The notes: generated from the sequence alone by a model not told the origin. A stretch of DNA of 33,836 nucleotides from UBA6921 sp031363085 (GCA_031363085.1 JANLTU010000103.1:1-33836), one strand, 5' to 3'. Shown: positions 24,908 through 32,711, counted from the stretch's first letter. Program-made: numbers and translations.

Positions 24908-25306
24908 ATGCTGACCACCATTGAAGATCAAATCACTGTTGCCGAGGAGTGTTTGCGGCTGGCCATGCTCAATGCAGATGTGGGCGCACTCGATGTGTTG
25001 ATTTCGCCCGACCTGATCTTCACCAATCACTTCGGGCAGCTCATCAGCAAGCAAGGCGATCTGGAGGCGTATCGCTCTGGGGTGATCAAGTTTCACACCA
25101 TGGAAGCGTCGGAACGACAGATGAAAGTCAGCGCACAGTTTGCACTAGTCTCGGTGCGGATGAAATTGTCCGGCGTCTATAGTGGTTCACCGTTTGCGGG
25201 CGACTTTCGCTACACGCGCATTTGGTGTCCTACGGCGGGTGAGCGGTGGCACGTTGTCGCGGGTCATCTCAGCGCAGTGCAGCCGCCACCGGGCGAGGTG
25301 GTCTAA
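24908..25306 (+). CDS. DUF4440 / NTF2-like protein
   Basis: 132 residues from ATG 24908 (MLTTIEDQITVAEECLRLAM). The pattern ADVGALDVLISPDLIFTNHF, SKQGDLEAYRSGVIKFHTM and RYTRIWCPTAGERWHVVAGH is that of the SnoaL/DUF4440 group with a cone-shaped NTF2 fold. Members act as small enzymes or binding proteins; the role here is unknown. The stop (25304-25306) is inside GTCTAAC (25301-25307), the same stop-in-core-box arrangement as at attC sites A and D. An in-frame longer reading that overlaps the GNAT gene is not needed. Confidence 0.83.
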   Translation: MLTTIEDQITVAEECLRLAMLNADVGALDVLISPDLIFTNHFGQLISKQGDLEAYRSGVIKFHTMEASERQMKVSAQFALVSVRMKLSGVYSGSPFAGDFRYTRIWCPTAGERWHVVAGHLSAVQPPPGEVV

Positions 25307-25335
25307 CTTTTTCATCGAGTGGGCACGCGTTGGCA
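25301..25335 (+). repeat. Possible truncated attC remnant
   Basis: GTCTAAC (25301-25307) is a perfect first core box holding the stop codon of the gene before it. The next candidate second box, GTTGGCA (25329-25335), is imperfect and only 35 bp away end to end, shorter than a working attC. It may be a deletion remnant or a chance match. Confidence 0.3.
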
Positions 25336-25367
25336 AACCGGAGCATGTCGAACCTGAGGGTTTGAAA

Positions 25368-25838
25368 ATGGACTACATTATTCACCACGGCAAAGCGGTG
25401 ACGGCCAAGGAATTCTCGTCTCTGATGGCCTGCGTGGGCTGGGGCGGGGATTACATGGAGGAATTGGTGCAGCGTTCCATGACGGCGTATCCGTTTATTG
25501 CGCATGCGCGTAGCCCGCAGGGGCAATTGTTGGGCTATGTCAGTGCTTTCAGTGATTACGCCTTTTCAACCATGCTGGGCGAGCTGGTCGTCCGCCCCGA
25601 TGCGCAAGGCCAGGGTATTGGGCGCGCGCTGTTGCATGCCGTGGAGCAGGCTTTTCAAGGCGTTCCCATTTACGTAAAACCCTTCGCTGCGGCGCAAGAG
25701 TTTTTTCTGGCGTGTGGTTACCAGCCTCCGGCGAGCGGAATGACGGTGCTCTTTAAGCGCAATGCAGCGCACGCGTGCCTGCCCGCACCCGCGCGGAAGC
25801 TAATTCAAAGCGGTTCCCCGTCAAACTCGACTGCCTGA
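25368..25838 (+). CDS. GNAT-family N-acetyltransferase
   Basis: 156 residues from ATG 25368 (MDYIIHHGKAVTAKEFSSLM). The acetyl-CoA-binding motif VVRPDAQGQGIGRALLHAVE is clear, and IYVKPFAAAQEFFLACGYQP gives the usual last strand and helix. The C-terminal tail of about 25 residues is not typical and may be readthrough into spacer. Substrate is unknown. GAGGG lies upstream at a usable distance. It is the last gene of the cassette-like run. Confidence 0.87.
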   Translation: MDYIIHHGKAVTAKEFSSLMACVGWGGDYMEELVQRSMTAYPFIAHARSPQGQLLGYVSAFSDYAFSTMLGELVVRPDAQGQGIGRALLHAVEQAFQGVPIYVKPFAAAQEFFLACGYQPPASGMTVLFKRNAAHACLPAPARKLIQSGSPSNSTA

Positions 25839-25975
25839 AGCGGTCATCCCGTAGTGATCCTCGATCAACACTTTTTTGCTACGCTCACCATAACAGAACT
25901 AACTCTTTCCTTGGCCGGACCGTCGCCGCGCAAGCGGGTGTTCGCTCCGCATATCAAACCTTGAGGGCCATGCGC

Positions 25976-26296
25976 ATGAACCTACGCAACACCTATCTTG
26001 TTCTCTGCGTCTTAGGCTTCGCGCTACCCTATGCGCAGTTTGTTCCGTGGGTCATGACGCACGGGCTTGATGTTGCGCTGTTCGTAAGCGAGTTGTTCGC
26101 GAATCGCATCGGTGGTTTTTTTGGCATGGACGTATTGGTTTCGGCCGGTGTTGTTACGCTGTTTATTTTTGTCGAAGGCCGCCGCTTGGGGATGCGAAAA
26201 CTTTGGCTTTCGGTCATCGGTATTTTTCTGGTGGGTGTTTCTTTCGGACTCCCGCTCTTCCTGTTTTTGCGACATCCTTATACCCTGAAGCAGTAG
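25976..26296 (+). CDS. DUF2834 membrane protein
   Basis: 106 residues from ATG 25976, chosen over ATG 25970 because GAGGG at 25963-25967 is better spaced. There are three hydrophobic segments (YLVLCVLGFALPYAQFV, GMDVLVSAGVVTLFIFVEG and LWLSVIGIFLVGVSFGLPLF) with the PYAQFVPW and FVEGRRLGM motifs typical of DUF2834. It is an inner-membrane protein of unknown function. Confidence 0.87.
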   Translation: MNLRNTYLVLCVLGFALPYAQFVPWVMTHGLDVALFVSELFANRIGGFFGMDVLVSAGVVTLFIFVEGRRLGMRKLWLSVIGIFLVGVSFGLPLFLFLRHPYTLKQ

Positions 26297-26324
26297 AACG
26301 TTAGCGCTTGCCTAGCTGCTCCTA

Positions 26325-26347
26325 CTCACTCTGCAACGCAGAGTGAG
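26325..26347. repeat. Perfect 10-bp hairpin
   Basis: CTCACTCTGC-AAC-GCAGAGTGAG between DUF2834 and the tautomerase gene. No T run follows on either strand, so it is not a classical terminator. It could be an RNA-processing site or a leftover of an inverted repeat. Confidence 0.6.
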
Positions 26348-26399
26348 ACACCGCCTGAAAAAGAGTGAGCAGGCACAATTACGCGTGGAGTCAACGAAG

Positions 26400-26789
26400 A
26401 TGCCCATTACCCGAATTGAAGTAAAACGAAGCTGGCCTGTCGCGCAACAGCAACATCTGGTTGAAGCGGTGCACGCAGCGATGGTCAATGCGCTGAAAAT
26501 TCCGGAGCAGGACAAGATCATCCGATTTATTGAGCATCGTCCCGAGCACTTCATTGCCCCGCCGGGAACGTCTGAAAATTACATCTTGGTGGAAATTACG
26601 CTGTTCCCGGGCCGCTCTCTGGATGCGAAACGCAAGCTTTACCAAGGCATCATCAAGCGCTTCAGTGAGCTTGGTATTGCGCCCGGCGACATTCTCATTG
26701 TTCTGATCGAGGCGCCGCTGGACAATTGGGGTATTCGCGGCGGTGTGCCCGCCTCGGAAGTCAACTTGGGGTTCAATGTTAATGTGTAG
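26400..26789 (+). CDS. Tautomerase-family protein
   Basis: 129 residues from ATG 26400, which gives MPITRIEVKRSW with proline at position 2, the catalytic base after Met removal in the 4-oxalocrotonate tautomerase superfamily. The length and pattern (QQQHLVEAVHAAMVNALKIP, RSLDAKRKLYQGIIKRFSEL, LIVLIEAPLDNWGIRGG) match the longer Tautomerase_2-type members. The in-frame ATG at 26343 is rejected because it would bury the proline. Substrate is unknown. Confidence 0.88.
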   Translation: MPITRIEVKRSWPVAQQQHLVEAVHAAMVNALKIPEQDKIIRFIEHRPEHFIAPPGTSENYILVEITLFPGRSLDAKRKLYQGIIKRFSELGIAPGDILIVLIEAPLDNWGIRGGVPASEVNLGFNVNV

Positions 26790-26810
26790 TGATCTGGCAC
26801 TTAACTGACC

Positions 26811-27254
26811 ATGCCTGAAATCATCGGCATTGATCACATCTATATTTCCGTTGCGAATCTGGCGCGCTCGGAAAAGTTCTACGATGTCGTCATGCCGGTG
26901 CTTGGCTTTCGCAAAAATAAATTTCAACTCGACGGCGAGCAGCATATCCAATATTACAACCGGCACTTCGGCTATGTGCTGCGACCTGCACAGTCTGCGG
27001 ATGCGCATAACCCGTATGCGCCGGGGCTGCATCATTTTTGCCTGCGCGTGGAAAGTGAGCACGATGTAAACGCAGCGGCAAAAATGCTTGCGGAGCAAAA
27101 CATTGTGGTCAGCGAGCCCAGGCGTTATCCGGAATATGCAGCGGATTATTTCGCGGTGTTCTTGTCTGACCCCGACGGCCTGCGGCTGGAAATCACCAAC
27201 TATCGGCGGGAGCGGCGGCAGCGGCATGATACGTGGGAAAAAGTTAAGCCCTGA
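26811..27254 (+). CDS. VOC-superfamily (glyoxalase/dioxygenase-like) protein
   Basis: 147 residues starting MPEIIGIDHIYISVANLARS. The metal-binding pattern is present: an N-terminal histidine in GIDHIYI, GLHHFCLRVESEHDV in the middle and the terminal glutamate in DPDGLRLEITNY. It therefore looks like an active metal-dependent member, unlike the VOC protein at 24315. It starts 21 bases after the tautomerase stop, so both may be co-transcribed. Reaction unknown. Confidence 0.87.
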   Translation: MPEIIGIDHIYISVANLARSEKFYDVVMPVLGFRKNKFQLDGEQHIQYYNRHFGYVLRPAQSADAHNPYAPGLHHFCLRVESEHDVNAAAKMLAEQNIVVSEPRRYPEYAADYFAVFLSDPDGLRLEITNYRRERRQRHDTWEKVKP

Positions 27255-27485
27255 CCCGAACTTCGCCGCGACGCTTCATGCATGCAGAACCGCATCATCC
27301 CTCATAGCCCACACCATCCCTTGGCTTTGCCGCGCTTCTGTGCCGGTTAGTGGCGTCGACGTACTGAGCGTGCCAAATATTTTCACCGGCTGGGAATAAA
27401 AATGGATTGCCGCATGTTTACTCCAATGTCGGGGCGCATTTGCAAGCGCATGCGCTCCCATCCACAACCACGTAAGGAGTTCAGC

Positions 27486-27863
27486 ATGTTGCAACACTAT
27501 AAACGTTACACGCGCGTCGGCGCCGCCCTCATCGTGTTGGCGGGCACAAGTATCGCTATGCCAAGCCATGCCGCCGATATGGGCATGAGCACCGGTTCGG
27601 TGACGATCACCTCGCCCAAAGACGGCGCCACGCTGTCGGCCATGGGTGAAAACAAGATGGATTACGAAGTAAAGCTGGGCGCAGGCGATGATCATTTTCA
27701 CGTCTGGATCGACGGCGAACGCGGCGGCCCGATCCGCGATCTGAAAGGCACAACCACCTTGCCAAAAATGACGCCGGGCAAGCACGCGATTATTGTCAAG
27801 ATCGTCGACAAAGCGCATATCCCGACCGGCGCCGAGAAGAGTGTGTTTGTAAAAGTCGAGTAA
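27486..27863 (+). CDS. Secreted immunoglobulin-like small protein
   Basis: 125 residues from ATG 27486 with AAGGAG at the right distance. The signal peptide is MLQHYKRYTRVGAALIVLAG, with cleavage near SHAADM. The mature part (VTITSPKDGATL, YEVKLGAGDDHFHVWIDG, GKHAIIVKIVDKAHIPTGAE) has the look of a small beta-sandwich like DUF4399/CopC-type domains. The histidine/methionine residues (MGMS, HFH) could bind metal; this is inference. The next gene starts 5 bases after the stop and encodes a membrane protein, so the two form an operon. Confidence 0.75.
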   Translation: MLQHYKRYTRVGAALIVLAGTSIAMPSHAADMGMSTGSVTITSPKDGATLSAMGENKMDYEVKLGAGDDHFHVWIDGERGGPIRDLKGTTTLPKMTPGKHAIIVKIVDKAHIPTGAEKSVFVKVE

Positions 27864-27868
27864 TACAC

Positions 27869-28279
27869 ATGGCGGCGGACATGGCCTATGCGCTGGTGCA
27901 AGTGGCGCATAACCTTGGCGCGGTTGCCGTAGTGGGCAGCCCCGCCGCTGCGTGGTTGTGGGCGCGTGAGCAGCGGGTTGTTCCCAGGCTGCTCGCGTGG
28001 TTCACAGCCTCCGGCTGGTTGCTCCAGGCGCTTAGCGGCGTGGGCTTCGGGCTCACCAGTTATTTATCGCGCGGTGAACTGCCCGAAATCACTGGCGTTG
28101 CGTTGCTTGCACTTTATGTCAAGATCGGTTGCGTCATCACCGGTTTTTCCCTTGCAGCTTTTTATTTACTTCGCCCGCTGCGGTTGCGCCAACAAACACC
28201 GCGCGGATTTTGGCCCAGCCTGTGCGCCATCGGCATCAGCGCATTATCCGGCGCAGCGTTTTTGCGCTGGTTTGGTTAG
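27869..28279 (+). CDS. Integral membrane protein (CopD-like character)
   Basis: 136 residues with four hydrophobic segments: VAVVGSPAAAWLW, LLAWFTASGWLLQALSGVGF, VALLALYVKIGCVITGFSLA and LCAIGISALSGAAFL. A histidine lies early (VAHNLGAV). The pattern recalls short CopD-like or DUF2269-like membrane proteins that partner small periplasmic binding domains. I am not sure of the family. It is coupled to the secreted protein gene before it. Confidence 0.65.
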   Translation: MAADMAYALVQVAHNLGAVAVVGSPAAAWLWAREQRVVPRLLAWFTASGWLLQALSGVGFGLTSYLSRGELPEITGVALLALYVKIGCVITGFSLAAFYLLRPLRLRQQTPRGFWPSLCAIGISALSGAAFLRWFG

Positions 28280-28284
28280 AACGA

Positions 28285-28554
28285 TCATTGGCAAACCTCA
28301 AGTATCCACAACACTGTCTGTGATGACGAATACAGATATACCGCGCCCGCAGCAGAAGCCGTGTTGTCACTCTGGCCAAGTGAGGTGTTGTTCACGCCGG
28401 TGGCCGCGCTGGATTCGCCAAATGCTCCGACAGCGAGAGTGTCGCCGGTCGAGCTCAGAGCGACTGATTGTCCGAAGTAGTCGTTGATCCCGGTATTTGA
28501 TGCCTTCACGTAAGCCTGCTGGAACCATGTAGTCACGCTGCGTGTGTAATCGAG
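28285..28554 (-). pseudogene. Fragment of an FG-GAP repeat protein
   Basis: The frame on the minus strand reads DYTRSVTTWFQQAYVKASNT, then YFGQSVALSSTGDTLAVGAF and SAAGAVYLYSSS. This is one FG-GAP/beta-propeller blade unit as found in large secreted surface proteins. Upstream the frame is closed at 28555. Downstream it ends soon after VYLY in unrelated residues. There is no signal peptide. This is a stranded single-repeat fragment, not a working gene. Confidence 0.72.
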
Positions 28555-28600
28555 TCAGGCTTGCACTATTGCTTTATTACGCACCCACACTTTCATGCAC

Positions 28601-29557
28601 CTACCGGCCGCGAAATTCACGGCGATAGTTCGATGGCGAAATGTTGAATGCAACTCGGAAGTGCAGACGCAGCGAGAGTGCTGAACAGAAGCCTGCACGT
28701 TCGGCAACCGAGTCGATGTTGTGGTTGCTGGTTTCAAGCAGTCGTTGCGCCATGGCCAGCCGCTGGTGCAGCAGCCATTTGCCGACGGCGGTGCCGGTGA
28801 CTTGGCGGAAACGCCGGGTGAACGTGCGGCGGCCCATGCAGGCGCGCTTCGCCAGCATGTCAAGACTCAGCGCCAGATGGAGGTGCTGCTGTGCCCAGTC
28901 GATGACCGCCGTGATGCGCTCGCCGTCAGCGCGAACCGGGATCGGTTGTTCAATATACTGCGCCTGACTGCCCTGACGATGTGGTGGTACCACCATGCGT
29001 CGCGCCACTTGCATGGCGATCTTGGCGCCGCACCATTTGCGCAGTAGATGCAGGCAACAGTCGATGCCGGCGGCAACGCCTGCGGAAGTCAGCACGTCAC
29101 CGTCGTCTACATAAAGCACTTGCGTGTTGACGCGGATTTGCGGATAACGCCGCGCGAACTCGTCTGCGCACTGCCAGTGGGTCGTGGCGGGGCGCCCGTT
29201 GAGCACGCCCGCAGCGGCCAGCACGAAGGAACCCAAACACAGTCCGACTAAACATGCGCCGCGCTGATGGGCTGTGTGCAATGCCGCCAGCAGTGCAGCC
29301 GGCGGCGCTTCGTTCGGGTCACGCCAGCTCGGAACGATGATGGTGTTGACATTTTCTAATTCGTCCAGCCCATAGCGGGTCTCTAACGTGAAACCTGCGG
29401 AAGTGACCAGAGGTCCAGGCTCAAGCGCGCATACGCGTACATCAAACTTAGGTAACCCGACCGCACTGCGATCTTCGCCAAACACCGCGCAGGGAATCGA
29501 CAGGTGAAAGGGGCTCATGCCATCGAAGGCAAGAACGGCAATGGTGCGCGTGGTCAT
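28601..29557 (-). CDS. GlxA-type AraC-family transcription regulator
   Basis: 318 residues from ATG 29557 (MTTRTIAVLAFDGMSPFHLS). The N-terminal DJ-1/PfpI-like domain has the nucleophile-elbow GLCLGSFVLAAAG with C107 and VLTSAGVAAGIDCCLHLL. The C-terminal part has the two helix-turn-helix units of AraC proteins (LDMLAKRACMGRRTFTRRFR and IDSVAERAGFCSALSLRLHF). An in-frame extension to 29689 is less likely. It is divergent from the isochorismatase-GNAT gene, with 147 bases between starts, and probably controls that gene. This is the common layout for GlxA regulators and cysteine-hydrolase genes. Confidence 0.92.
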   Translation of the reverse strand: MTTRTIAVLAFDGMSPFHLSIPCAVFGEDRSAVGLPKFDVRVCALEPGPLVTSAGFTLETRYGLDELENVNTIIVPSWRDPNEAPPAALLAALHTAHQRGACLVGLCLGSFVLAAAGVLNGRPATTHWQCADEFARRYPQIRVNTQVLYVDDGDVLTSAGVAAGIDCCLHLLRKWCGAKIAMQVARRMVVPPHRQGSQAQYIEQPIPVRADGERITAVIDWAQQHLHLALSLDMLAKRACMGRRTFTRRFRQVTGTAVGKWLLHQRLAMAQRLLETSNHNIDSVAERAGFCSALSLRLHFRVAFNISPSNYRREFRGR

Positions 29558-29704
29558 CGCAATAACTCCGGGCGTGTTGGTTCTGGCCCAATCATAGCGA
29601 TGATTGTCATTCGGGCCACTATTGAGAATTCCTGCGCACCGAAATAATCGTCTGACCATCCCGCTCCGAGATACCGAGCAGGGCACCACTCAAGGAGAAC
29701 ACCC

Positions 29705-30838
29705 ATGTCACCCGAACCACGCCGCGCGCTGCTTGTGATTGATGTGCAGAATGAATATGTGACCGGCAATCTGCCGATTGAATACCCGGATGTCACCTGT
29801 TCCTTGGCGAATATTGCGCGCGCGATGGACGCCGCGCAGGCCCAGCGTATTCCAGTGATTGTGGTGCAGCACACGTCACCGGCGGGCTCGCCCATCTTCG
29901 CCAAGGGGACGCCGGGCTGGGCGCTGCATGACATTATCCAGGCGCGCCCGTGCAGCCATTCTATCGAGAAGAATTTTCCAAGCGCCTTCGCTGGCACCGA
30001 CCTGTCTGACTGGCTTGGCCAAGCGCGGATCGACACACTCACAGTGGCGGGATTCATGACGCATAACTGTGACGATGCGACCGTCAAGCACGCAATGCAC
30101 GCTGGCCTCGCAGTGGAATTTTTGCTGGATGCTTCCGGTGCCGTGCCCTATGTCACGCGCGTAGGTCGCGCCAGCGCCGAAGAAATTCATCGTGTCTTCG
30201 CTGTGGTGATGCAGACAGGCTTCGCGGCGGTGGCAAGCACCGACGAATGGATTGCAGCGCTGAAGTCGGGCAGTGCGTTAGCACGCGACAACATTTTTTC
30301 CTGCAACCAACATGCACGCGGATTGACCGGCGTGTCGCACCGATCAAACACGACAACACCGGCAATTTTGCTGCGAGCACTGACCGAAACCGATCGCGCC
30401 ATCATTGAACGTTGGCCGAGCTACCCCATCGAATTTGAAGATTTGGATTATGCGCTGAGAACCGGCGGCTGGCTGGACGAATTCCGCGACCACGCCGAGG
30501 CCCGCTGTTTCGTCGCTGCGGACGCGGGCGCGCCGATTGCATTCTCGATTCTCGCCAAAACCGGCGAGCGCGAAGCCGAGCTGCGCGTGGCGTTGCGCGC
30601 CGACAAAACCGGTCTGGGTTTAGGGCGAGCCATCACCACTGAAACACTGGCACGCGGTTTTGGTGAAATGGGTTTATCGCGCATTCACTTAATCGTGCGC
30701 AAAAACAATCCGCGCGCGATCCGGTTATATCAGCGTCTTGGTTTTGCCGAGCAGGGGGAGTGTTGCAAGATCATCAAGGGGCATCCGGTACAGTTTCAAA
30801 CTATGAGTCTTTTGCGATGCGGCGATAAGCGCGAATGA
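29705..30838 (+). CDS. Isochorismatase-like hydrolase fused to a GNAT acetyltransferase domain
   Basis: 377 residues from ATG 29705 with GGAG upstream. Residues 1-190 are an isochorismatase-like cysteine hydrolase: D13 in LLVIDVQNEY, K89 in SIEKNFPSAF and C122 in GFMTHNCDDATV form the expected triad. Residues from about 218 form a GNAT domain, with LRVALRADKTGLGLGRAI as the acetyl-CoA site and NNPRAIRLYQRLGFAEQG at the end. The linker (about 190-215) has no obvious stop or frameshift. Known isochorismatase-fold proteins of this type are often standalone, so the fusion is unusual. A divergent GlxA regulator lies upstream. Substrates are unknown. Confidence 0.88.
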   Translation: MSPEPRRALLVIDVQNEYVTGNLPIEYPDVTCSLANIARAMDAAQAQRIPVIVVQHTSPAGSPIFAKGTPGWALHDIIQARPCSHSIEKNFPSAFAGTDLSDWLGQARIDTLTVAGFMTHNCDDATVKHAMHAGLAVEFLLDASGAVPYVTRVGRASAEEIHRVFAVVMQTGFAAVASTDEWIAALKSGSALARDNIFSCNQHARGLTGVSHRSNTTTPAILLRALTETDRAIIERWPSYPIEFEDLDYALRTGGWLDEFRDHAEARCFVAADAGAPIAFSILAKTGEREAELRVALRADKTGLGLGRAITTETLARGFGEMGLSRIHLIVRKNNPRAIRLYQRLGFAEQGECCKIIKGHPVQFQTMSLLRCGDKRE

Positions 30839-30846
30839 TTTTTTGG

Positions 30847-31526
30847 GTCTGCCCCTCATGCCACTCGGTTAAGCTCCCGCTGCCTTAGGATGTGCTCACG
30901 CGCAACATGACGCGGCACGGTGAGCAATGGAAGATTTTTGGGTCGCCGTTTCTTTGCACGCGGCTCGATCCGGCCAGGGCGATGCGGTAATTGGTAATTG
31001 CAGTGTAGCGCTGCTCGCAAGTACGGTCGTGATCCGTGTACTAATTTGATCGCTCGGCGGAGCTGATCAGCGAATACGTTTAGCAGGCCGCGATTTGGTA
31101 ACGCAGGACCGCGCCGCTGGCCAAACTAATCAGCGCGCCTATCCGGGCGAGTGGAAAGCCCACGCCCAGTTTCTGCTCACGGCTTTGTGGAAAGGCCTGC
31201 TGATTGCTGGGGCTGGCCGACGAACAGACGCAGGGTTTCCAATGGCGGATAGATGCGTTCGCGGTACGGCTCAACCCACTCATTCATCACCGCCGTCATT
31301 TCCTGATCACCCAGCACCCCGTCAAATAGTCCAGCATCACTCTGCAAAAACTGTCACCGCAGCAGCATCGCACTCTGTTGGGCTCGCGCAACTTTGTTAT
31401 CCTTCATTTGGGGCTGACCTCCTGGAAAGTGACTTTCGTTTCGCAACAAAAGCCGACCACCGGCAGTGTTCAGCCCTCCTCTTTTCAGTGCGTTAAATGC
31501 TTAACCGAGTGACATGAGGGGCAGAC
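30847..31526 (-). mobile_element. Deleted IS4-family insertion sequence
   Basis: Terminal inverted repeats GTCTGCCCCTCATGCCACTC... (30847-30874) and its complement (31499-31526) match at 27 of 28 bases and border the element. The 680-bp body holds broken pieces of a transposase on the minus strand (30856-31407). A complete IS4-family element would be roughly twice as long, so large internal parts are lost. No clear target duplication was identified at the edges. Confidence 0.75.
30856..31407 (-). pseudogene. Remnant of IS4-family transposase
   Basis: ATG at 31407, with AGGAGG just upstream, starts MKDNKVARAQQSAMLLR, then an in-frame stop, then QFLQSDAGLFDGVLGDQE and RIYPPLETLRLFVGQ. A deletion then joins, in another frame, to LGVGFPLARIGALISLASGA ending at 31080. 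In a third frame the C-terminus reads RIEPRAKKRRPKNLPLLTVP to a TGA within the terminal repeat (30856-30858). N-terminus, GVGFPIARI-like block and RIEPR..KRRPK block are all family landmarks in the right order. The catalytic core between them is gone. Confidence 0.78.
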
Positions 31527-31692
31527 ACCAATGGTGCTCTTATGAGAGTGAGTTTGTGGTCATTCTAATGTTCGTTGCGCACACACTAGCCAAGCTTGCA
31601 AAGTCGCCATGCGTTGCTCGCGTTCCAAAAGAAGATACAAAGCATGGCCAATCTCGATAAGGCAATAGCGCAAGCCTGACCTAAAATTCTAA

Positions 31693-32115
31693 TCAATGCT
31701 GCTTCAACCAAGCCGTAGGGGTTAGGCTGCTTACTTTCTCTTTCGTGCGCTCCAGCATTTCGCGATCCAGCGTGACCAGAGCCCACGCGCGCTGTGCCGC
31801 CAAAGCCACATAAACCGCATCGGCACCGCGTAAACGCTGTTGTGCTGCGAGGGCCGCAGCCTCTGTAGCGAGAGCGTCGGTCAAGGGCACGAACTGAACC
31901 CAGGGTTGTGTATGCAGAAAAACCGTGATCTTTTCAGCCAGTCCGGAATCGTCGGTCTGGTGAGAGATGGCACCTGCGACTTCGGCTAGTGCCAGAAGTG
32001 GTATAGCGACCGTGATGCCTTCTTTAACCAGACGACGCAGCAAAACAGCCGCGTCAGGGTGGTGCACATCATGGGCAAGGAAGGCGGCCACCCAGACTGA
32101 GGCATCAATCACCAT
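31693..32115 (-). CDS. vapC: VapC-type PIN-domain ribonuclease toxin
   Basis: 140 residues from ATG 32115. The acidic PIN residues are D4 (MVIDASVWVAAF), E45 (LLALAEVAGAI), D99 (LRGADAVYVALA) and D117 (LVTLDREML). This arrangement is standard for Mg-dependent RNases that act on tRNA or rRNA. Its start overlaps the antitoxin stop by one base, so the two are co-translated, and the antitoxin is expected to bind the toxin and repress the pair. Confidence 0.92.
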   Translation of the reverse strand: MVIDASVWVAAFLAHDVHHPDAAVLLRRLVKEGITVAIPLLALAEVAGAISHQTDDSGLAEKITVFLHTQPWVQFVPLTDALATEAAALAAQQRLRGADAVYVALAAQRAWALVTLDREMLERTKEKVSSLTPTAWLKQH

Positions 32116-32378
32116 TAGCCGCGCTTCTGTTTACGCACGGCATCGGTTGCGCTCGCTCCGTTTTTCCATTTTTTTCCGACCTGGGCAGCGAGGGCTTCCA
32201 GCTCCTGGTTGAAGGCAACCGCCGCTTTTTTCCGCGCGTTGGCCGTAGGCGCGAGTGGCGCGCCAATTTCGCGCATCAGGAGTTGGGTGATTAGATCCTT
32301 CATACTCTGCCCGCGCAGGGCGGCTACCGCCTTGGCTTTACGAAACAAGTCATCTGGCATTTCGATGGTGGTTTTCAT
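32115..32378 (-). CDS. vapB: VapB-type ribbon-helix-helix antitoxin
   Basis: 87 residues starting MKTTIEMPDDLFRKAKAVAA. This is a ribbon-helix-helix start (beta strand MKTTIEMPDD, then two helices including RGQSMKDLITQLLMRE). The basic C-terminal region (KKWKNGASATDAVRKQKRG) is the likely toxin-binding tail. It is first in the pair, as usual for vapB-vapC. A poor but present GGAGATTGACATG context precedes the start. Confidence 0.9.
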   Translation of the reverse strand: MKTTIEMPDDLFRKAKAVAALRGQSMKDLITQLLMREIGAPLAPTANARKKAAVAFNQELEALAAQVGKKWKNGASATDAVRKQKRG

Positions 32379-32460
32379 GTCAATCTCCGTAAATATGGGA
32401 ACCCATAAAGATTAGCGCTATGTGGGTGCCGGATCAATTCATTATTCTTGATGATCGTCA

Positions 32461-32590
32461 GCGGCCGGCTGAAAGAATTCCGCGAGCAGGCCGAGGTGCA
32501 TTGTTTCACCGTCAAGGTAGCAGAGGGGCGCTGATCGTATTCTTGATTCTCGCTAAAATCGGCGAGTGCGAGGGCGAGATGCGCGTGGGC
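32461..32590 (+). pseudogene. Decayed duplicate of part of the GNAT domain
   Basis: Compared with 30461-30590 in the isochorismatase-GNAT gene, this stretch keeps GAATTCCGCGA, GCCGAGG, TGTTTC, GATTCTCGC and GCGCGTGG in order. In protein terms one frame reads LKEFREQAEVHCF (against LDEFRDHAEARCF) and another VFLILAKIGECEGEMRV (against AFSILAKTGEREAELRV). The frames differ, so at least one indel has occurred. Only about 130 bp are kept. The rest of the gap 32379-32711 shows nothing further. Confidence 0.72.
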
Positions 32591-32711
32591 GGGAACGCGG
32601 GCTTCCAGCCTGCCAAAATATGGAGAACGCGGCCAGGATGGCCGCGCTTCAAATACGCTGCAAATAACTTAACTCACTGCATGAGCGACGTGCGTCGCGA
32701 CTGCGGTCGAG

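Noticed and set aside
26296..26312. GTTAGCG after the DUF2834 gene as an attC second box
   Set aside because: It has no RYYYAAC partner at a suitable distance and does not fit GTTRRRY fully.
26391..27227. Minus-strand open frame of 278 codons
   Set aside because: It covers the tautomerase and VOC genes on the other strand, both with clear motifs and starts.
27276..27818. Minus-strand open frame of 180 codons
   Set aside because: It is opposite the secreted protein gene, which has a signal peptide and a strong ribosome binding site. No support of its own.
31095..31496. Plus-strand open frame of 133 codons
   Set aside because: The DNA is the antisense side of an IS4 transposase remnant.
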